A DNA stretch of 64,000 bases from Natrinema salifodinae (lineage in GTDB: Archaea > Halobacteriota > Halobacteria > Halobacteriales > Natrialbaceae), in contig NZ_FOIS01000003.1 in the NCBI RefSeq assembly GCF_900110455.1, forward strand, positions 513,491 to 577,490, read 5' to 3'. This document shows, piece after piece, positions 42,822 to 52,762 of this stretch. The position numbers and the translations under genes were made by a program. Under the pieces are notes generated by a model. It ran no database searches and was not told the DNA's origin. It saw nothing but the letters and a program-made list of their open reading frames with translations. How positions within the stretch are numbered: the stretch's first letter is position 1; every line of letters starts with the position of its first letter.

Positions 42822-43974
42822 CCTTCGTTTCCGCCTCCCCCGCTTTCGCGTCGCCGTCGTCGCTATCGTCTTCGCCGGGGTCGGGCGCCAGGGCGCCGCT
42901 CTCGACCATCGCTGCGAGCGGGTTGTCGTCGATTTCGAGGGGCAGGTCGACGCGGCCGCGCCGGCGCGAGGACTCCCAGGCGGCGAAGATGAGTTCGGTC
43001 GCGGTCAGCGCGTTTTGCGCGCCGAGCTCGGGCTCCTCGCCCGTTTCGAGGCAGTCGACGACGTCGGCGATCGCGCGGCCGACGAGGGTCCAGTCGTGGA
43101 GGTCGTCGGCGACGTCGACGGCCGTCCACGATGCGTCGCCGGTGCGGCGGATTCGCAGCGCCGGGGGTTCGTCCGCCCCGTCGCCGGACGGCGCGATTTC
43201 GATCGTCCCTTCGGTGCCGATCAGCCGATTGTGACAGTCGACCATCCCCGTCGGACCGCCCTCGCTTTCGCCGCCGCTGTCGCTCGTTCCGAAGCCGGTA
43301 ACGCCGTTCTCGTACTCCCAGCAGACGACGGCCTGGTTCTCGTTGTGCGAGCCGAACTGGACGTTCTCCTCGCGGTAGTCGACCTGCGCCAGAACCCATT
43401 CGCCGACGGTCTCGTCGACGAAGTAGTTACAGAGGTCGAAGGAGTGGGAGCCGTAGTCGAAGATGCCGACCGGCGCCGCGAACTCGACGCGCTCGAGGCT
43501 GCCGATCTCGCCGTCGTCGAGCAGTTCCTTCGCCGTCCGGACCGCATCGCTGAAGCGTCGCTGATGGTTGAACGTCAGCTGGACGTTGTGACGGGCGGCC
43601 TCCTGCACCATCAGGCGAGCGTCGCCGTACGTCTCGGCCATCGGCTTCTCGCAGTGCACGGCGTCGACGAGCCCCGAGCGGACGCAGTCGATCACGATCG
43701 GGGCGTGGACCGCGGGCGGGACGCAGACGGAGACGACGTCGGGCTCGACGGCCGCGAGCATCGCCTCGTAGTCCTCGAAGACGCGGTCGTCGCGGAGCCC
43801 GAACTCGTCGGCGAACGCCTCGGCGTTCGCACGAACGACGTCCGCGCAGGCGACGAGGTCGCAGCCGTCGACCGCCTCGTATCCAGTTGCGTGATGATAC
43901 GCCATCGCGTAGCCGTCTCGGCCCGGATTCTCCGGCTCGGCACCGGTGCCGATCACGGCAGCCGTACGAGTCAT
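42814..43974 (-). CDS. Gfo/Idh/MocA-family oxidoreductase
   Basis: 386 residues. The N-terminal NAD(P) fold opens TRTAAVIGTGAEPENPGRDG, then DLVACADVVRANAEAFADEFGL. VDAVHCEKPMAETYGDARLM is the EKP motif with the catalytic Lys. The C-terminal GFO domain contains LTFNHQRRFSDAVRTAKELLDDGEIG, DYGSHSFDLCNYF, with His, and LIGTEGTIEIAPSG. An acidic C-terminal tail (APDPGEDDSDDGDAKAGEAETKGA) follows. The enzyme probably oxidises a sugar or sugar acid. Its position behind the two arabinofuranosidase genes supports pentose metabolism; the true substrate is unknown. Confidence 0.9.
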   Translation of the reverse strand: MTRTAAVIGTGAEPENPGRDGYAMAYHHATGYEAVDGCDLVACADVVRANAEAFADEFGLRDDRVFEDYEAMLAAVEPDVVSVCVPPAVHAPIVIDCVRSGLVDAVHCEKPMAETYGDARLMVQEAARHNVQLTFNHQRRFSDAVRTAKELLDDGEIGSLERVEFAAPVGIFDYGSHSFDLCNYFVDETVGEWVLAQVDYREENVQFGSHNENQAVVCWEYENGVTGFGTSDSGGESEGGPTGMVDCHNRLIGTEGTIEIAPSGDGADEPPALRIRRTGDASWTAVDVADDLHDWTLVGRAIADVVDCLETGEEPELGAQNALTATELIFAAWESSRRRGRVDLPLEIDDNPLAAMVESGALAPDPGEDDSDDGDAKAGEAETKGA

Positions 43975-44175
43975 AGACTACCCGTCAACGAGCACGAATT
44001 TACGCGTTTCGCTCACGACGGGCGGTGACGGCCCGCGACGAACGCGGGGAGGGACGCGTCGGTCGTGTCGAGGCAGTCGTCGACGAGAGCGTCGCGGAGA
44101 AGTTCCCTCGGCGCAAGGCGTGTCCGCGTGCCAGCGAGCCGGCGAACTCGGAGCCGCCTCGGAGCTGCCGCGCGA

Positions 44176-46191
44176 TCACTCCTCGCGGAGCCAGACGCGC
44201 ATCTCGCCGGGGGCGCGGTTGTCCCACGCGTAGTACGGGACGGCGGTGACCGACGTCGAGTGCCGCGCCGACTCCGCGGCCGGCCGGTAGAGCTCGCCGT
44301 CCCACTCCTCGAGTTCGGGAACCGTCGCGCCGGCCTCGATAGTGACGACGCCGCCGAGGAGGTCGTCCCGATAGCCGGCGTCGAACGCCGACGCCGTCTC
44401 GACCCGATACTGGTGGAGCGGGCGCTCGTGATCGACGCCCTCGAGACAGTAGACCAGCGGCCCGCAGGTCAGCGCGATCCGGCCAGCATCGGCCGCGACG
44501 GCCGGGTGGGCTCGGACCGGGACGACGGACCGCTCGAACGTAACTTCGACCCGATCGTTGATCCACTCGCGTTCGATAACGAGGTAGCCGTTGTCCACAC
44601 CGCCACCGTCGCCACCGCTACCGCTACCACTATCGCGATCGACCGCAATCGAGACCGGCTCGCCGTTGACGCGAACCGACGCGTCCTCGCACCACGACGG
44701 AATCCGGAGTCGAAGGGAGAACTCGGTCGGCGTCTCCGGGTCGACGTCGAGCGTCACTTCGCCGTTCCAGGGGAGTCCGCTGGCCTGGTCGAGTTCGACG
44801 TCGGTCCCGTCGATCGGCACCGTCGCCGAACTCCCGACGTACTGATTCACGTAGAGGAGCCGCTCGTCCGATCCCGTGCCGGTATCGGTGCCGGTGCCGG
44901 TTCCGGTCGCGTACAGGTGCCGCCCGAGCGCGGCGAGCAGCCGCGCGACGTTGGGCGGACAGCACGCGCACTCGAACCACTCCCGGCGGTGGTGGTCGCC
45001 GTCGCTCGCCAGGCGGTTGTCGTAGAAGAACGCGGTCCCGTCGAGGGAGAGACCGACGAGGACGGCGTTGTACAGCGTCCGCTCGATCAGGTCGGCGTAC
45101 CGCGCCCGGCCGGTAAGCTCGAACAGCCGCCGGTTCCAGAAGACGCTCCCGATCGCCGCGCAGGTCTCCGCATAGGCGGTGTCGTTGGGGAGGTCGTAGT
45201 CCTCGGTGAACCGCTCGCCGCGGGCGCTCGAGCCGATCCCGCCGGTGACGTACGTGCGCCGTTCGGTCATGTGCTCCCAGAGGCGCTCGAGGCGGGCGAG
45301 CAGGTCCTCGTCGCCGGTTTCGGCGGCGACGTCGGCCGCGCCGGCGAGGAAGTACATCGCGCGGACCGCGTGGCCCTCGACGGCCTCCTGGTCGCGAAGC
45401 GGCGCGTGATCCTGGGCGTAGCGCCCGTCGTAGTCGCCGTCCTCGTAGAAGGCCTCGCGGGCGTCCGCAGCGACGCCGCCGTCGTCGGGATCGTAGCCGG
45501 CAATCTCCTCGATCCGTTCTAGTTCTCGCGCCAGGCGGTCGTCGCGACCCCGGCGCTCGACGAAGTACTGCGCGCGCTCGACGTAGCGCTCCTCGCCGGT
45601 CGCCCGCGAGAGTTTCACCAGGGCGAGTTCGATCTCCTGATGGCCCAGAACGCCGTCGATCGCATCGCCAAAGCGGTCGTCGATGTGGTCGGCGAACGCC
45701 GTTGCGACGGAAAGCAGGGACGTCTCGTCGGTCGCGCGGTGGTGGGCAACGGCGGCTTCGATGAGGTGGCCCGCGCAGTACAGTTCGTGCATCATGTTGA
45801 GGTTCGTCCACCGCTTCTCGGGTTCCTCGAGCGCGAAGTAGGTGTTCAGGTAGCCGTCCTCGCCCTGTGCGGCCGCGACCAGGTCGATCACGTCGTCGAC
45901 CCGCCGGCGGAGGTCGGAATCGGGGCCGGGATCGTCGCGCGTAGCGAGGACGTAACTCGCCGCCTCGAGCCACTTGTACGCGTCCGAATCGGCGAACCAC
46001 ATCCCCTGAAAGCCGCCGTCGGCGCCGTCGGCCGTCCGGCGGAAGTTCTCGAGACAGCCGCTCGCCTCGAGTTGCTCGTACTGGTACTCGAGCAGGTCCT
46101 CGCGGGTCGTCTCGAGCCAGCGGTTCCAGAACTCGTCGTCGATGGTCACGTCGGCTGGATCGACCGACGCGGCGCGTCGAATCGGTGCCAT
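44176..46191 (-). CDS. GH127 beta-L-arabinofuranosidase, probably cytosolic
   Basis: 671 residues. The alpha/alpha-toroid domain opens VTIDDEFWNRWLETTREDLLEYQYEQLE. GEDGYLNTYF and NLNMMHELYCAGHLIEAAVAHHRAT are typical of GH127/DUF1680. The catalytic cysteine and zinc ligands lie in YAETCAAIGSVFWNRRLF and REWFECACCPPNVARLL. No signal peptide or twin-Arg motif is visible, so it is likely cytoplasmic. In this family the enzyme removes beta-L-arabinofuranose from oligosaccharides. An internal Gly/Thr-rich loop (GTGTGTDTGTGSD) is encoded by a short microsatellite. It follows the secreted GH51 gene by 63 bases. Confidence 0.92.
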   Translation of the reverse strand: MAPIRRAASVDPADVTIDDEFWNRWLETTREDLLEYQYEQLEASGCLENFRRTADGADGGFQGMWFADSDAYKWLEAASYVLATRDDPGPDSDLRRRVDDVIDLVAAAQGEDGYLNTYFALEEPEKRWTNLNMMHELYCAGHLIEAAVAHHRATDETSLLSVATAFADHIDDRFGDAIDGVLGHQEIELALVKLSRATGEERYVERAQYFVERRGRDDRLARELERIEEIAGYDPDDGGVAADAREAFYEDGDYDGRYAQDHAPLRDQEAVEGHAVRAMYFLAGAADVAAETGDEDLLARLERLWEHMTERRTYVTGGIGSSARGERFTEDYDLPNDTAYAETCAAIGSVFWNRRLFELTGRARYADLIERTLYNAVLVGLSLDGTAFFYDNRLASDGDHHRREWFECACCPPNVARLLAALGRHLYATGTGTGTDTGTGSDERLLYVNQYVGSSATVPIDGTDVELDQASGLPWNGEVTLDVDPETPTEFSLRLRIPSWCEDASVRVNGEPVSIAVDRDSGSGSGGDGGGVDNGYLVIEREWINDRVEVTFERSVVPVRAHPAVAADAGRIALTCGPLVYCLEGVDHERPLHQYRVETASAFDAGYRDDLLGGVVTIEAGATVPELEEWDGELYRPAAESARHSTSVTAVPYYAWDNRAPGEMRVWLREE

Positions 46192-46254
46192 CGAGTGACA
46201 CCGACCAGTGCGACAGCCGTAACTCTTCGCCTCCGTGACCTGTCTGCGGAACTG

Positions 46255-48798
46255 CTACTCGTTGCACTCCGCTGCGTCGGTCGATCGCGCGTGCTCCGGC
46301 GGTCCGCGGCCCGGGTTCTCGTCCGCGTGATTCCGCGGCCCGCGGCCGGACCCGTCGCCGCGCTCCGGCGGCCCCCGCCTGGCGCCGGCCTCGATCTCGA
46401 TCCGGGCGACGGCCGACGGCGGGAGCCGAAGGTCGAGCGTTCCGTTCTCGCGAACCGGAACCGTCTCGGTCGCGACCTCGTAGACGGCCGCGTCCCAGTC
46501 GTACCATGAGTCGGGGTAGTCACCGAGTCCGTCCTGCTCGTCGTGGGGGTCGCCGGTCGGTCGCTGGACGGTCACGGTCGCCTCGGCAGGGGTGACCGCG
46601 TCGGGAACCTCGATCGCGACGGACGCGTCCGTCCGGAGGTTCCGGTTGGTGAGGAACGTACAGAGGGCGTCCCCGTCCGGCGTCGCCATCGACACCGCGT
46701 CGACGTACGGGACGTCCTCCATCGCCCGGATCCGGACCCCTGTTTCGGGGATATCACGCGTCTCGCCGTCGACGGCCGCGTCGATCACGTTCCACGTCCG
46801 ATCGCCGTCGAAGACGGACGCGTACAGCCCCAGCGTGAACCCGACCGGGAGCAGCGGGTTCGGATCCGCCGGGTGATCGACGTGCTCCGGCGGGAACATC
46901 CGAACGGGGAGGTGCGTGTGACTCGCCCGCCGCACGTGGTCGCTCTGTCGGATGAACGCGTTGAACATCCCCGCGACGTACGAGGCGCCCGCCATCGTCG
47001 GCATCCCCGGCCACGGATCGCCGTCGGCGACGGTCGGGTACAGTCCCCACTCGCCGATGAAGAACTCCGGCTCCTCGAGGCCGTGCGACGCCGCCAGATC
47101 GGCGGTCTCGCCCATGAGCTCTCCGAACTGCGTCGGAAACATGAGCAACACCTCGTTGTAATCGAGTGCGTCGGCGTCGTGTTCGGCCTTCCACTCCTCG
47201 ACGCTGCCGGGGTCCTCGTCGCGGATGCCCCAGTTGTACCGGTGCATGCCGATCCCGTCGAGATCGCTGCCGATCACGTCGAACAGGGTGTCGTTCCAGC
47301 GCTCCGGATCCGGGAGGTTCTCGTCCCCGTACATGGGGTCCATTCCGTCGGGGATCACCGTGATCGAATCATCGACGGCCGTCATCGCCTCGATGAACTC
47401 GGTCGTGCGCTCGGCGAACTGCTCCGGGTCGTGGGTGCCGCCGGCCTGCCAGCCGCCCCAGACCTCGTTACCGATCTCCCACACCTGCACGTCGAACGGC
47501 TCCTCGTAGCCGTGTTCGGCCCGAAGCGCGCCGTACTCGGTATCGGTCGACCCGTTGCAGTACTCGACCCAGTTTGCGGCGTCTTCGGGCGTAATCGGCT
47601 CCGGCGGCTGGAACTCGCGGTCGGTGTCCTCGACGGTCACGCCGACCGTGATCGTCGCTTCGACGTCGGTGACCTCGCAGAATTCGACGTACTCCGCGGT
47701 CCCCATGAGGTTCGGATCGAGGCCGTTCCACACCACGTTCGGCCTGATCGGCCGCTCCTCGACGGGGCCGATCCCGTCTTCCCACTTGTAGGTGCTGGTG
47801 ACGTTCCCGCCAGGCCACTTCAGCAGCGAGACGTTCCGGTCGTCCATCAACTCGATGGTCGTCGGGTTGAACTTTCCGTTGACCGCGTCCGCGGGGAGCA
47901 AGGAGAGCCAGTCCAGATCGACGTGGCCCGTCCCCTCGGCGACGATTTCGAGGACGTACTCGCCGTAAGGGGACGCGACGTCGTCTAGGGCACCGCCCTC
48001 GAGCGTACTGCCGCTGCGCTCCGCGAGTTCCAGGTCGATCCCGTCGTAGCGCTCCCACTCGTCGGTGAGGCCCTCGATCGCCGCGCTTGCGAGCACGTCG
48101 CCGTCGGGAGCGGTCAGTCGAATGTCGAGGGCGTCGATCCCGTCTGCGCGGACCGAGAGCCCGAACTCGTAGGCGAGCGTCCGCCAGTCGGGGAGTGGCA
48201 GTCGCTGTTTGACCCCGCCGACCGCGTCGTCGAGGACGACCCGCTGGTGTTCGTTTCGGGGCTCCCGATCGACGGCCGGCCAGCCGCCGTCGGACTCCCA
48301 CGTACCGAGGCCGCGAACGCCGCCTTCCTCGGGTCGCTCGAACGCAGCCTCGTCGCCGACCGGCTCCCAGGGGAACGGGAGTCCGTCGTACCGACCGACC
48401 TCGTCGAACCCGTAGACGTGGGAGACGTGGTCCGGTTGGACCTGGCCCCAGGCGACGAACGCCGTGTTCGTGACGTGTTCCGCGTAGATCCCGGGGTAGA
48501 TCTCGTGGGCCCCGTAATGTTCGGCGAACCGGCCGAACAGCGTCTCCGGCACGTCACGCTCGCCGCGCTCGTCGGCGTCCATCGTCACCATCGCGTCGAA
48601 CGACTCGGCCGCTTCGTCGTCCGCTCGGTCTTCGTCGCCGTCTCCCTGCTCGGTGCCGTCCACGGCATCGTCACTGGCGCCGGCGACCAGGCCCGCACCG
48701 CCGACGACCAGGCCGGCCGTGGCTGCGGCCTGAACGCCGAGGTACTGTCGTCGTCTCATCGACCGATTCGAATCGGGGTGGTCGGTATGCTCACCCAT
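46255..48798 (-). CDS. Tat-exported GH51-type alpha-L-arabinofuranosidase
   Basis: 847 residues. The twin-arginine signal MRRRQYLGVQAAATAGLVVGGAGLVAGA follows a short N-terminal extension. Residues about 60-290 form a beta-rich carbohydrate-binding-like module (SAAIEGLTDEWERYDGIDLEL and similar). The catalytic barrel (about 300-650) has LLKWPGGNVTSTYKWEDGIGP, the acid/base Glu in VWEIGNEVWGGWQAG and the nucleophile Glu in FFIGEWGLYPTV. A C-terminal beta domain and a low-complexity Arg/Gly/Pro tail close it. It probably cleaves arabinose side chains outside the cell. The ATG at 48798 includes the whole Tat signal. Confidence 0.9.
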   Translation of the reverse strand: MGEHTDHPDSNRSMRRRQYLGVQAAATAGLVVGGAGLVAGASDDAVDGTEQGDGDEDRADDEAAESFDAMVTMDADERGERDVPETLFGRFAEHYGAHEIYPGIYAEHVTNTAFVAWGQVQPDHVSHVYGFDEVGRYDGLPFPWEPVGDEAAFERPEEGGVRGLGTWESDGGWPAVDREPRNEHQRVVLDDAVGGVKQRLPLPDWRTLAYEFGLSVRADGIDALDIRLTAPDGDVLASAAIEGLTDEWERYDGIDLELAERSGSTLEGGALDDVASPYGEYVLEIVAEGTGHVDLDWLSLLPADAVNGKFNPTTIELMDDRNVSLLKWPGGNVTSTYKWEDGIGPVEERPIRPNVVWNGLDPNLMGTAEYVEFCEVTDVEATITVGVTVEDTDREFQPPEPITPEDAANWVEYCNGSTDTEYGALRAEHGYEEPFDVQVWEIGNEVWGGWQAGGTHDPEQFAERTTEFIEAMTAVDDSITVIPDGMDPMYGDENLPDPERWNDTLFDVIGSDLDGIGMHRYNWGIRDEDPGSVEEWKAEHDADALDYNEVLLMFPTQFGELMGETADLAASHGLEEPEFFIGEWGLYPTVADGDPWPGMPTMAGASYVAGMFNAFIRQSDHVRRASHTHLPVRMFPPEHVDHPADPNPLLPVGFTLGLYASVFDGDRTWNVIDAAVDGETRDIPETGVRIRAMEDVPYVDAVSMATPDGDALCTFLTNRNLRTDASVAIEVPDAVTPAEATVTVQRPTGDPHDEQDGLGDYPDSWYDWDAAVYEVATETVPVRENGTLDLRLPPSAVARIEIEAGARRGPPERGDGSGRGPRNHADENPGRGPPEHARSTDAAECNE

Positions 48799-48997
48799 AA
48801 GACTCTAGTAACGCTCTCAGTTAATAATAGTTAGTGATGGAAATAATTCGAAAATATAGTCGCGAGCGGCTCGCCGACGAATCTTCGTGACACGCCGGTA
48901 GGAGACGCCCGCCTGCAGCGACGGCCGCGATGGGAATCGCGACCGATTCCGTCACCGTCCACGGAACCAAATCGCCGGCAACGGCTTCGTCGACGCC

Positions 48998-50179
48998 TCA
49001 AGCGGGCTCCTCGGCCTCGGTTTCGGTCTCCGACGCAGCGGACCGATCGGCGTCGCGGGGCTCGGTCGTGCGGAGGTCGGCCAGCAGGTTCTCGCCGGTC
49101 TGACCGTCGAAGAGGTGGATGTCGACGGGATCGAACGCGAGGTCGACTTGTTCGCCGACGTCTGGCTTTACGTCGCCTGGCACCCGCACGCGACACTCGT
49201 CGCCCTCGATGTCCAGGTAGACGAAGTTGTCGCTGCCCGCGACTTCGACCACCTCGACGGTCGCGGGAATCGTGTTCGCGCCGGTCGCGTCGTAGGTGAT
49301 GTCCTCGGGGCGGATACCCAGTTCGTGCTCGTCGGCGGCGGTGCCGTCGATCTCGTCGGTAATTCGGGACGGGATCTGGTACTCGAATCCGTCGCCGACG
49401 AGCGTCGAACCGCTCGCCACGACATCGAAGAAGTTCATCGCGGGGCTCCCGATGAAGTCCGCGACGAATCGGTTCGCGGGGTTGTTGTACACCTCGTCCG
49501 GGGACGCGAACTGCTGTAGTTCGCCCTCGTTGAGGACGATGATCCGATCGCTCATCGTCAGTGCCTCGTGTTGGTCGTGCGTGACGTAGATAGTCGTCGT
49601 CCCGAGTTCCTCCTGCAGACGCTGGAGTTCGGTCCGCATGTGGACCTTGAGCTTCGCGTCGAGGTTCGACAGCGGTTCGTCCATCAGGAAGATCTTCGGA
49701 TCACGGACGATCGCCCGGCCCGTCGCAACGCGTTGTTGCTGGCCGCCCGAGAGCTCGCTGGGCTTGCTGTCGAGTTCGTCCTCGATACCCATCATTTCGG
49801 CCGTCTCGTGGACCCGTTGTTCGATCTCGTCGTCCGCCAGGTCCGTCGTCAGCCGGAGCCCGTAGCCCATGTTCTTCTCGACGGACATGTGGGGGTACAG
49901 TGCGTAGTTCTGGAACACCATCGCGATGCCCCGGTCCTGCGGTTCGACGCCCTTGATGCTCTCGTCGCCGATCCTGATGTCTCCCTCGGTGATCGTCTCG
50001 AGGCCGGCGATCATCCGGAGCAGCGTCGACTTCCCCGACCCCGACGGGCCGACGATAGTGATGAACTCGCCGTCCTCGATGCGCGCGTTGAACGCCTCGA
50101 TGGCGACGAAGTAGTCGTTGTACACTTTCCGAACGTCGTCGAACGTTACCGGTGCGGTCGTGTCCTCCGTATTACTCAT
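48998..50179 (-). CDS. Carbohydrate ABC transporter ATPase (UgpC/MsmK/MalK type)
   Basis: 393 residues. Walker A GPSGSGKSTLLRMIAG, Q-loop FQNYALYPHM, signature LSGGQQQRVATGRAIVRDP, Walker B IFLMDEPLSNLD and switch His VTHDQHEAL are all intact. The C-terminal TOBE-like domain (about 240-370) ends in an acidic tail (TETEAEEPA). It energises the two permeases just upstream in the transcript. It is the last gene of the five-gene transporter operon, and probably the ATPase for arabino-oligosaccharide uptake. Confidence 0.95.
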   Translation of the reverse strand: MSNTEDTTAPVTFDDVRKVYNDYFVAIEAFNARIEDGEFITIVGPSGSGKSTLLRMIAGLETITEGDIRIGDESIKGVEPQDRGIAMVFQNYALYPHMSVEKNMGYGLRLTTDLADDEIEQRVHETAEMMGIEDELDSKPSELSGGQQQRVATGRAIVRDPKIFLMDEPLSNLDAKLKVHMRTELQRLQEELGTTTIYVTHDQHEALTMSDRIIVLNEGELQQFASPDEVYNNPANRFVADFIGSPAMNFFDVVASGSTLVGDGFEYQIPSRITDEIDGTAADEHELGIRPEDITYDATGANTIPATVEVVEVAGSDNFVYLDIEGDECRVRVPGDVKPDVGEQVDLAFDPVDIHLFDGQTGENLLADLRTTEPRDADRSAASETETEAEEPA

Positions 50180-50273
50180 GGTGAACTCCGTTCTGCTGCG
50201 GAAACTGCCTGGCGCGTCGATTCGCCCGTCGCCGGGGTGGCGGTGCGTGAACGGTCGGTGGATGTGCTGTGGA

Positions 50274-50984
50274 TCATGGTGTGAGTGTCAGGGGTCCGTC
50301 GCCGACGCCGGCGACGAACTCGACGTGAAACGCGAACGCGACGCCGGCGAACAGCAGGGCCACGGCGACGGTCAGCAGCGTCGTGACGGCGAACAACGCG
50401 ACCGTCACGACGCCGAGCGCGACCGCGCCGACGGGGTGGGCGGCCGTCCAGCGGTAGCCCGTCGCCAGCGCGGCGGTCGGGGACTCGCCCGCGGCCACCC
50501 CGAGCAGCGCCGGGATCGACACGAGCCAGGCGTACAGGCCCGCGTACGTACAACAGAGCGCGAGCAGCCCCGCCGCGACCGTCCCGGTGGCGAGATAGGC
50601 GAGCGCGTAGTTCGCCGCGATGGCGACCAGCGCCACCGGGACGAGCGCGAGCAGCGTCGCGTGGACGAACTGGCGGCGGACGGTCGCGAGGACCGCCTCG
50701 CGGTCGACGCGGTCGGCGCCGTCCTCGCGCAGCGACAGCACCGCGCGATAGGCGCCGACCGTCGCGGGCCCGATCGTCACGATCGGCAGCGCCGTCAGGA
50801 ACCAGGCGAGGCTGATCCCGATCACCGAGACGAGGTGGGTCCAGACGAATCGGGTCGTCCGCCGGGCCGCGGCGTACACCGGGTCCACGTCCGGATCCCG
50901 CGGCGTCGCTTGCGTCCGTTCGGAGGGCTGCGTCTGCGGTTGCGGTCGTGCCTGCGGTCGCGATTGCGGTTGCGTCCCGGACAT
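50274..50984 (-). CDS. DUF624 family membrane protein
   Basis: 236 residues. A short Gln/Pro-rich N-terminus (QPQSRPQARPQPQTQPSERTQ) precedes about six membrane segments: WTHLVSVIGISLAWFLTALPIVTIGPATVGAYRAVLSL, LLALVPVALVAIAANYALAYLATGTVAAGLLALCCTYAGLYAWLVSIPALLGVA, and VGAVALGVVTVALFAVTTLLTVAVALLFAGVAF. This matches the DUF624/YesL family, often encoded beside carbohydrate ABC transporters. Its role is unknown. It sits between the second permease (3-base gap) and the ATPase, so it is part of the same operon. Confidence 0.8.
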   Translation of the reverse strand: MSGTQPQSRPQARPQPQTQPSERTQATPRDPDVDPVYAAARRTTRFVWTHLVSVIGISLAWFLTALPIVTIGPATVGAYRAVLSLREDGADRVDREAVLATVRRQFVHATLLALVPVALVAIAANYALAYLATGTVAAGLLALCCTYAGLYAWLVSIPALLGVAAGESPTAALATGYRWTAAHPVGAVALGVVTVALFAVTTLLTVAVALLFAGVAFAFHVEFVAGVGDGPLTLTP

Positions 50985-50986
50985 GG

Positions 50987-51853
50987 TCACTTCGTCGTCC
51001 CCTGCATTTCGACGGCTCGCACGAGGTGTTTCTGCATCACCAGGAAGACCAGCAACAGCGGTACCGAGGCGACCACTGCCGAGGTCATGATCACGCCAGG
51101 CTCGGTCACGCCCAGATTGTCCTGTAGCGTCACCAGGCCGATCGGCAGCGTGTACATCGCGTCGTCCTGGAAGATGAGCAGCGGCCAGACGAAGGCGTTC
51201 CACGTCCAGATGAAGATGAACAGTCCCAGCGCGGCGAGCGCCGACCGCATCAGCGGCAAGACGATGTGCGAGAAAACGCGCAGCCGCGAGAACCCGTCGA
51301 GGCGGGCCGCCTCCTCTAACTCCTCGGGGATATCCTTGAAGAACTGGACGAGCATGAACACGCCCAACGGGTTGGCGGCGCTCGGGAGCACGACGCCCCA
51401 GACGGAGTTGACGAGCCCGAGTTCGCTCACGATGATGTACACCGGGACGAGGTTGACGATGCCCGGCACCATGAAACTGGCCACGATGACCGCGAAGATG
51501 GCGCGGCGACCCGGCCAGTCGAGCCTGGTCAGCGAGTAGGCGATCATCGCGTCGATCAGCATTACGACGATCGTCGTGACCCCGGCCAGGATGACCGTGT
51601 TGACCGTCCACTGGACGATCAGCGAGTTGGTGAGCAGGTACTCGTACCAGTAGAGCGTGAGGTCCCACGGGATCAGGTGGGGCACTTCGGAGTAGACCAG
51701 GTCCCGGGTCATGAACGACGTCGCGAACATGTACCAGTACGGGAGCAGGAACAGCAACGCCGTTCCGTACAGCCCGGCGTACAGGCCGATCGTTCGGAGC
51801 CGATCGCTGGTCAGCGAGACGCCGTCGAACAAGCGCTGTGAGTCCGTACTCAT
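50987..51853 (-). CDS. Carbohydrate ABC transporter permease (MalG-like)
   Basis: 288 residues with six membrane segments. The family EAA loop is EELEEAARLDGFSRLRVFSHIVLPLMRSALAALGLFIFIWTWNAFVWPLLI. The N-terminus (TDSQRLFDGVSLTSDRLR) is cytoplasmic. It forms the channel with the MalF-like permease at 51850. Its start overlaps the upstream stop by four bases. Confidence 0.94.
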   Translation of the reverse strand: MSTDSQRLFDGVSLTSDRLRTIGLYAGLYGTALLFLLPYWYMFATSFMTRDLVYSEVPHLIPWDLTLYWYEYLLTNSLIVQWTVNTVILAGVTTIVVMLIDAMIAYSLTRLDWPGRRAIFAVIVASFMVPGIVNLVPVYIIVSELGLVNSVWGVVLPSAANPLGVFMLVQFFKDIPEELEEAARLDGFSRLRVFSHIVLPLMRSALAALGLFIFIWTWNAFVWPLLIFQDDAMYTLPIGLVTLQDNLGVTEPGVIMTSAVVASVPLLLVFLVMQKHLVRAVEMQGTTK

Positions 51854-52761
51854 TGGGTATCACGTCCGAGGAAGTAGTAGCTAGTCGCGGAGACCGCGAT
51901 CAGGAGCATGAACAGTACGTAGCCGACCGCGGCGGCGTAGCCGAACTGGCGGCCGGTAAACGCCGTCTCGTACAGGTACAACACGATCGTCGTCGTCGAG
52001 AACGACGGGCCGCCGTCGGTCATGATGTACGGCTGGCCGAACACCTGGAAGGAGTTGACGAACGTTACGATAACGATGAAGACGAGCGGATTCTTCATCT
52101 GCGGAACCGTGATGTCGCGCATCATCCGCCAACTGCTCGCCCCGTCTAGTTTCGCCGCCTCGTAGAGGCGATCCGGAACGTTCTGGCGCGCGGCCAGCAG
52201 GATGATGAAGTTAAACGCCAGCTGCCACCAGACCGTCGCGATGGCGATCGCGGGCATCGCGAGCTCGTGGGAGGTCAACCAGTTGCCGCCGCCGAGGTAG
52301 TAGGGAATGAGCCCCGAGGCGCTGAAGATCTCCGACCACAGCAGCCCGACCACGGCGACGGTCAGCACGTACGGACTGAAGAAGACCGTCCGTAACAGCC
52401 ACTTGCCTCTCACGTCGCGGTTGACGCCGAGTGCCAACAGCAACGAGCCGACGATGATCGGCGGCACCGAGAGCGCGACGAAGTAGACGGTGTTCCACAG
52501 CGCGTTCCAGAAGTCCGGATCCGAGAGCAGGATCCGGTAGTTCTCGAGGCCGATGAACTGCGACTGGGCCGGCTCGAGCGCGTTCCAGTCGTGGAAGCTC
52601 ATGTACAGCGCGAGCGCCAGCGGACCGAAGAGGAACGTGCCGGCGATCAGGAGATACGGGATCGCAAACGTCGCCCCCGCGATCCACTCGCGCGTCGACG
52701 ACTTCGAGAGGTCGACGAGTCCCGAGTCGCTCGCGTCGGATTGTTGGTTCGCTTGTGCCAT
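51850..52761 (-). CDS. Carbohydrate ABC transporter permease (MalF-like)
   Basis: 303 residues with six membrane segments. The EAA loop is LYEAAKLDGASSWRMMRDITVPQMKNPLVFIVIVTFVNSFQVFGQPYIMT. The N-terminal cytoplasmic part is polar (SDASDSGLVDLSKSSTREW). First permease of the operon, two bases after the binding-protein stop. It pairs with the MalG-like protein. Confidence 0.94.
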   Translation of the reverse strand: MAQANQQSDASDSGLVDLSKSSTREWIAGATFAIPYLLIAGTFLFGPLALALYMSFHDWNALEPAQSQFIGLENYRILLSDPDFWNALWNTVYFVALSVPPIIVGSLLLALGVNRDVRGKWLLRTVFFSPYVLTVAVVGLLWSEIFSASGLIPYYLGGGNWLTSHELAMPAIAIATVWWQLAFNFIILLAARQNVPDRLYEAAKLDGASSWRMMRDITVPQMKNPLVFIVIVTFVNSFQVFGQPYIMTDGGPSFSTTTIVLYLYETAFTGRQFGYAAAVGYVLFMLLIAVSATSYYFLGRDTQ

Positions 52762-52762
52762 A

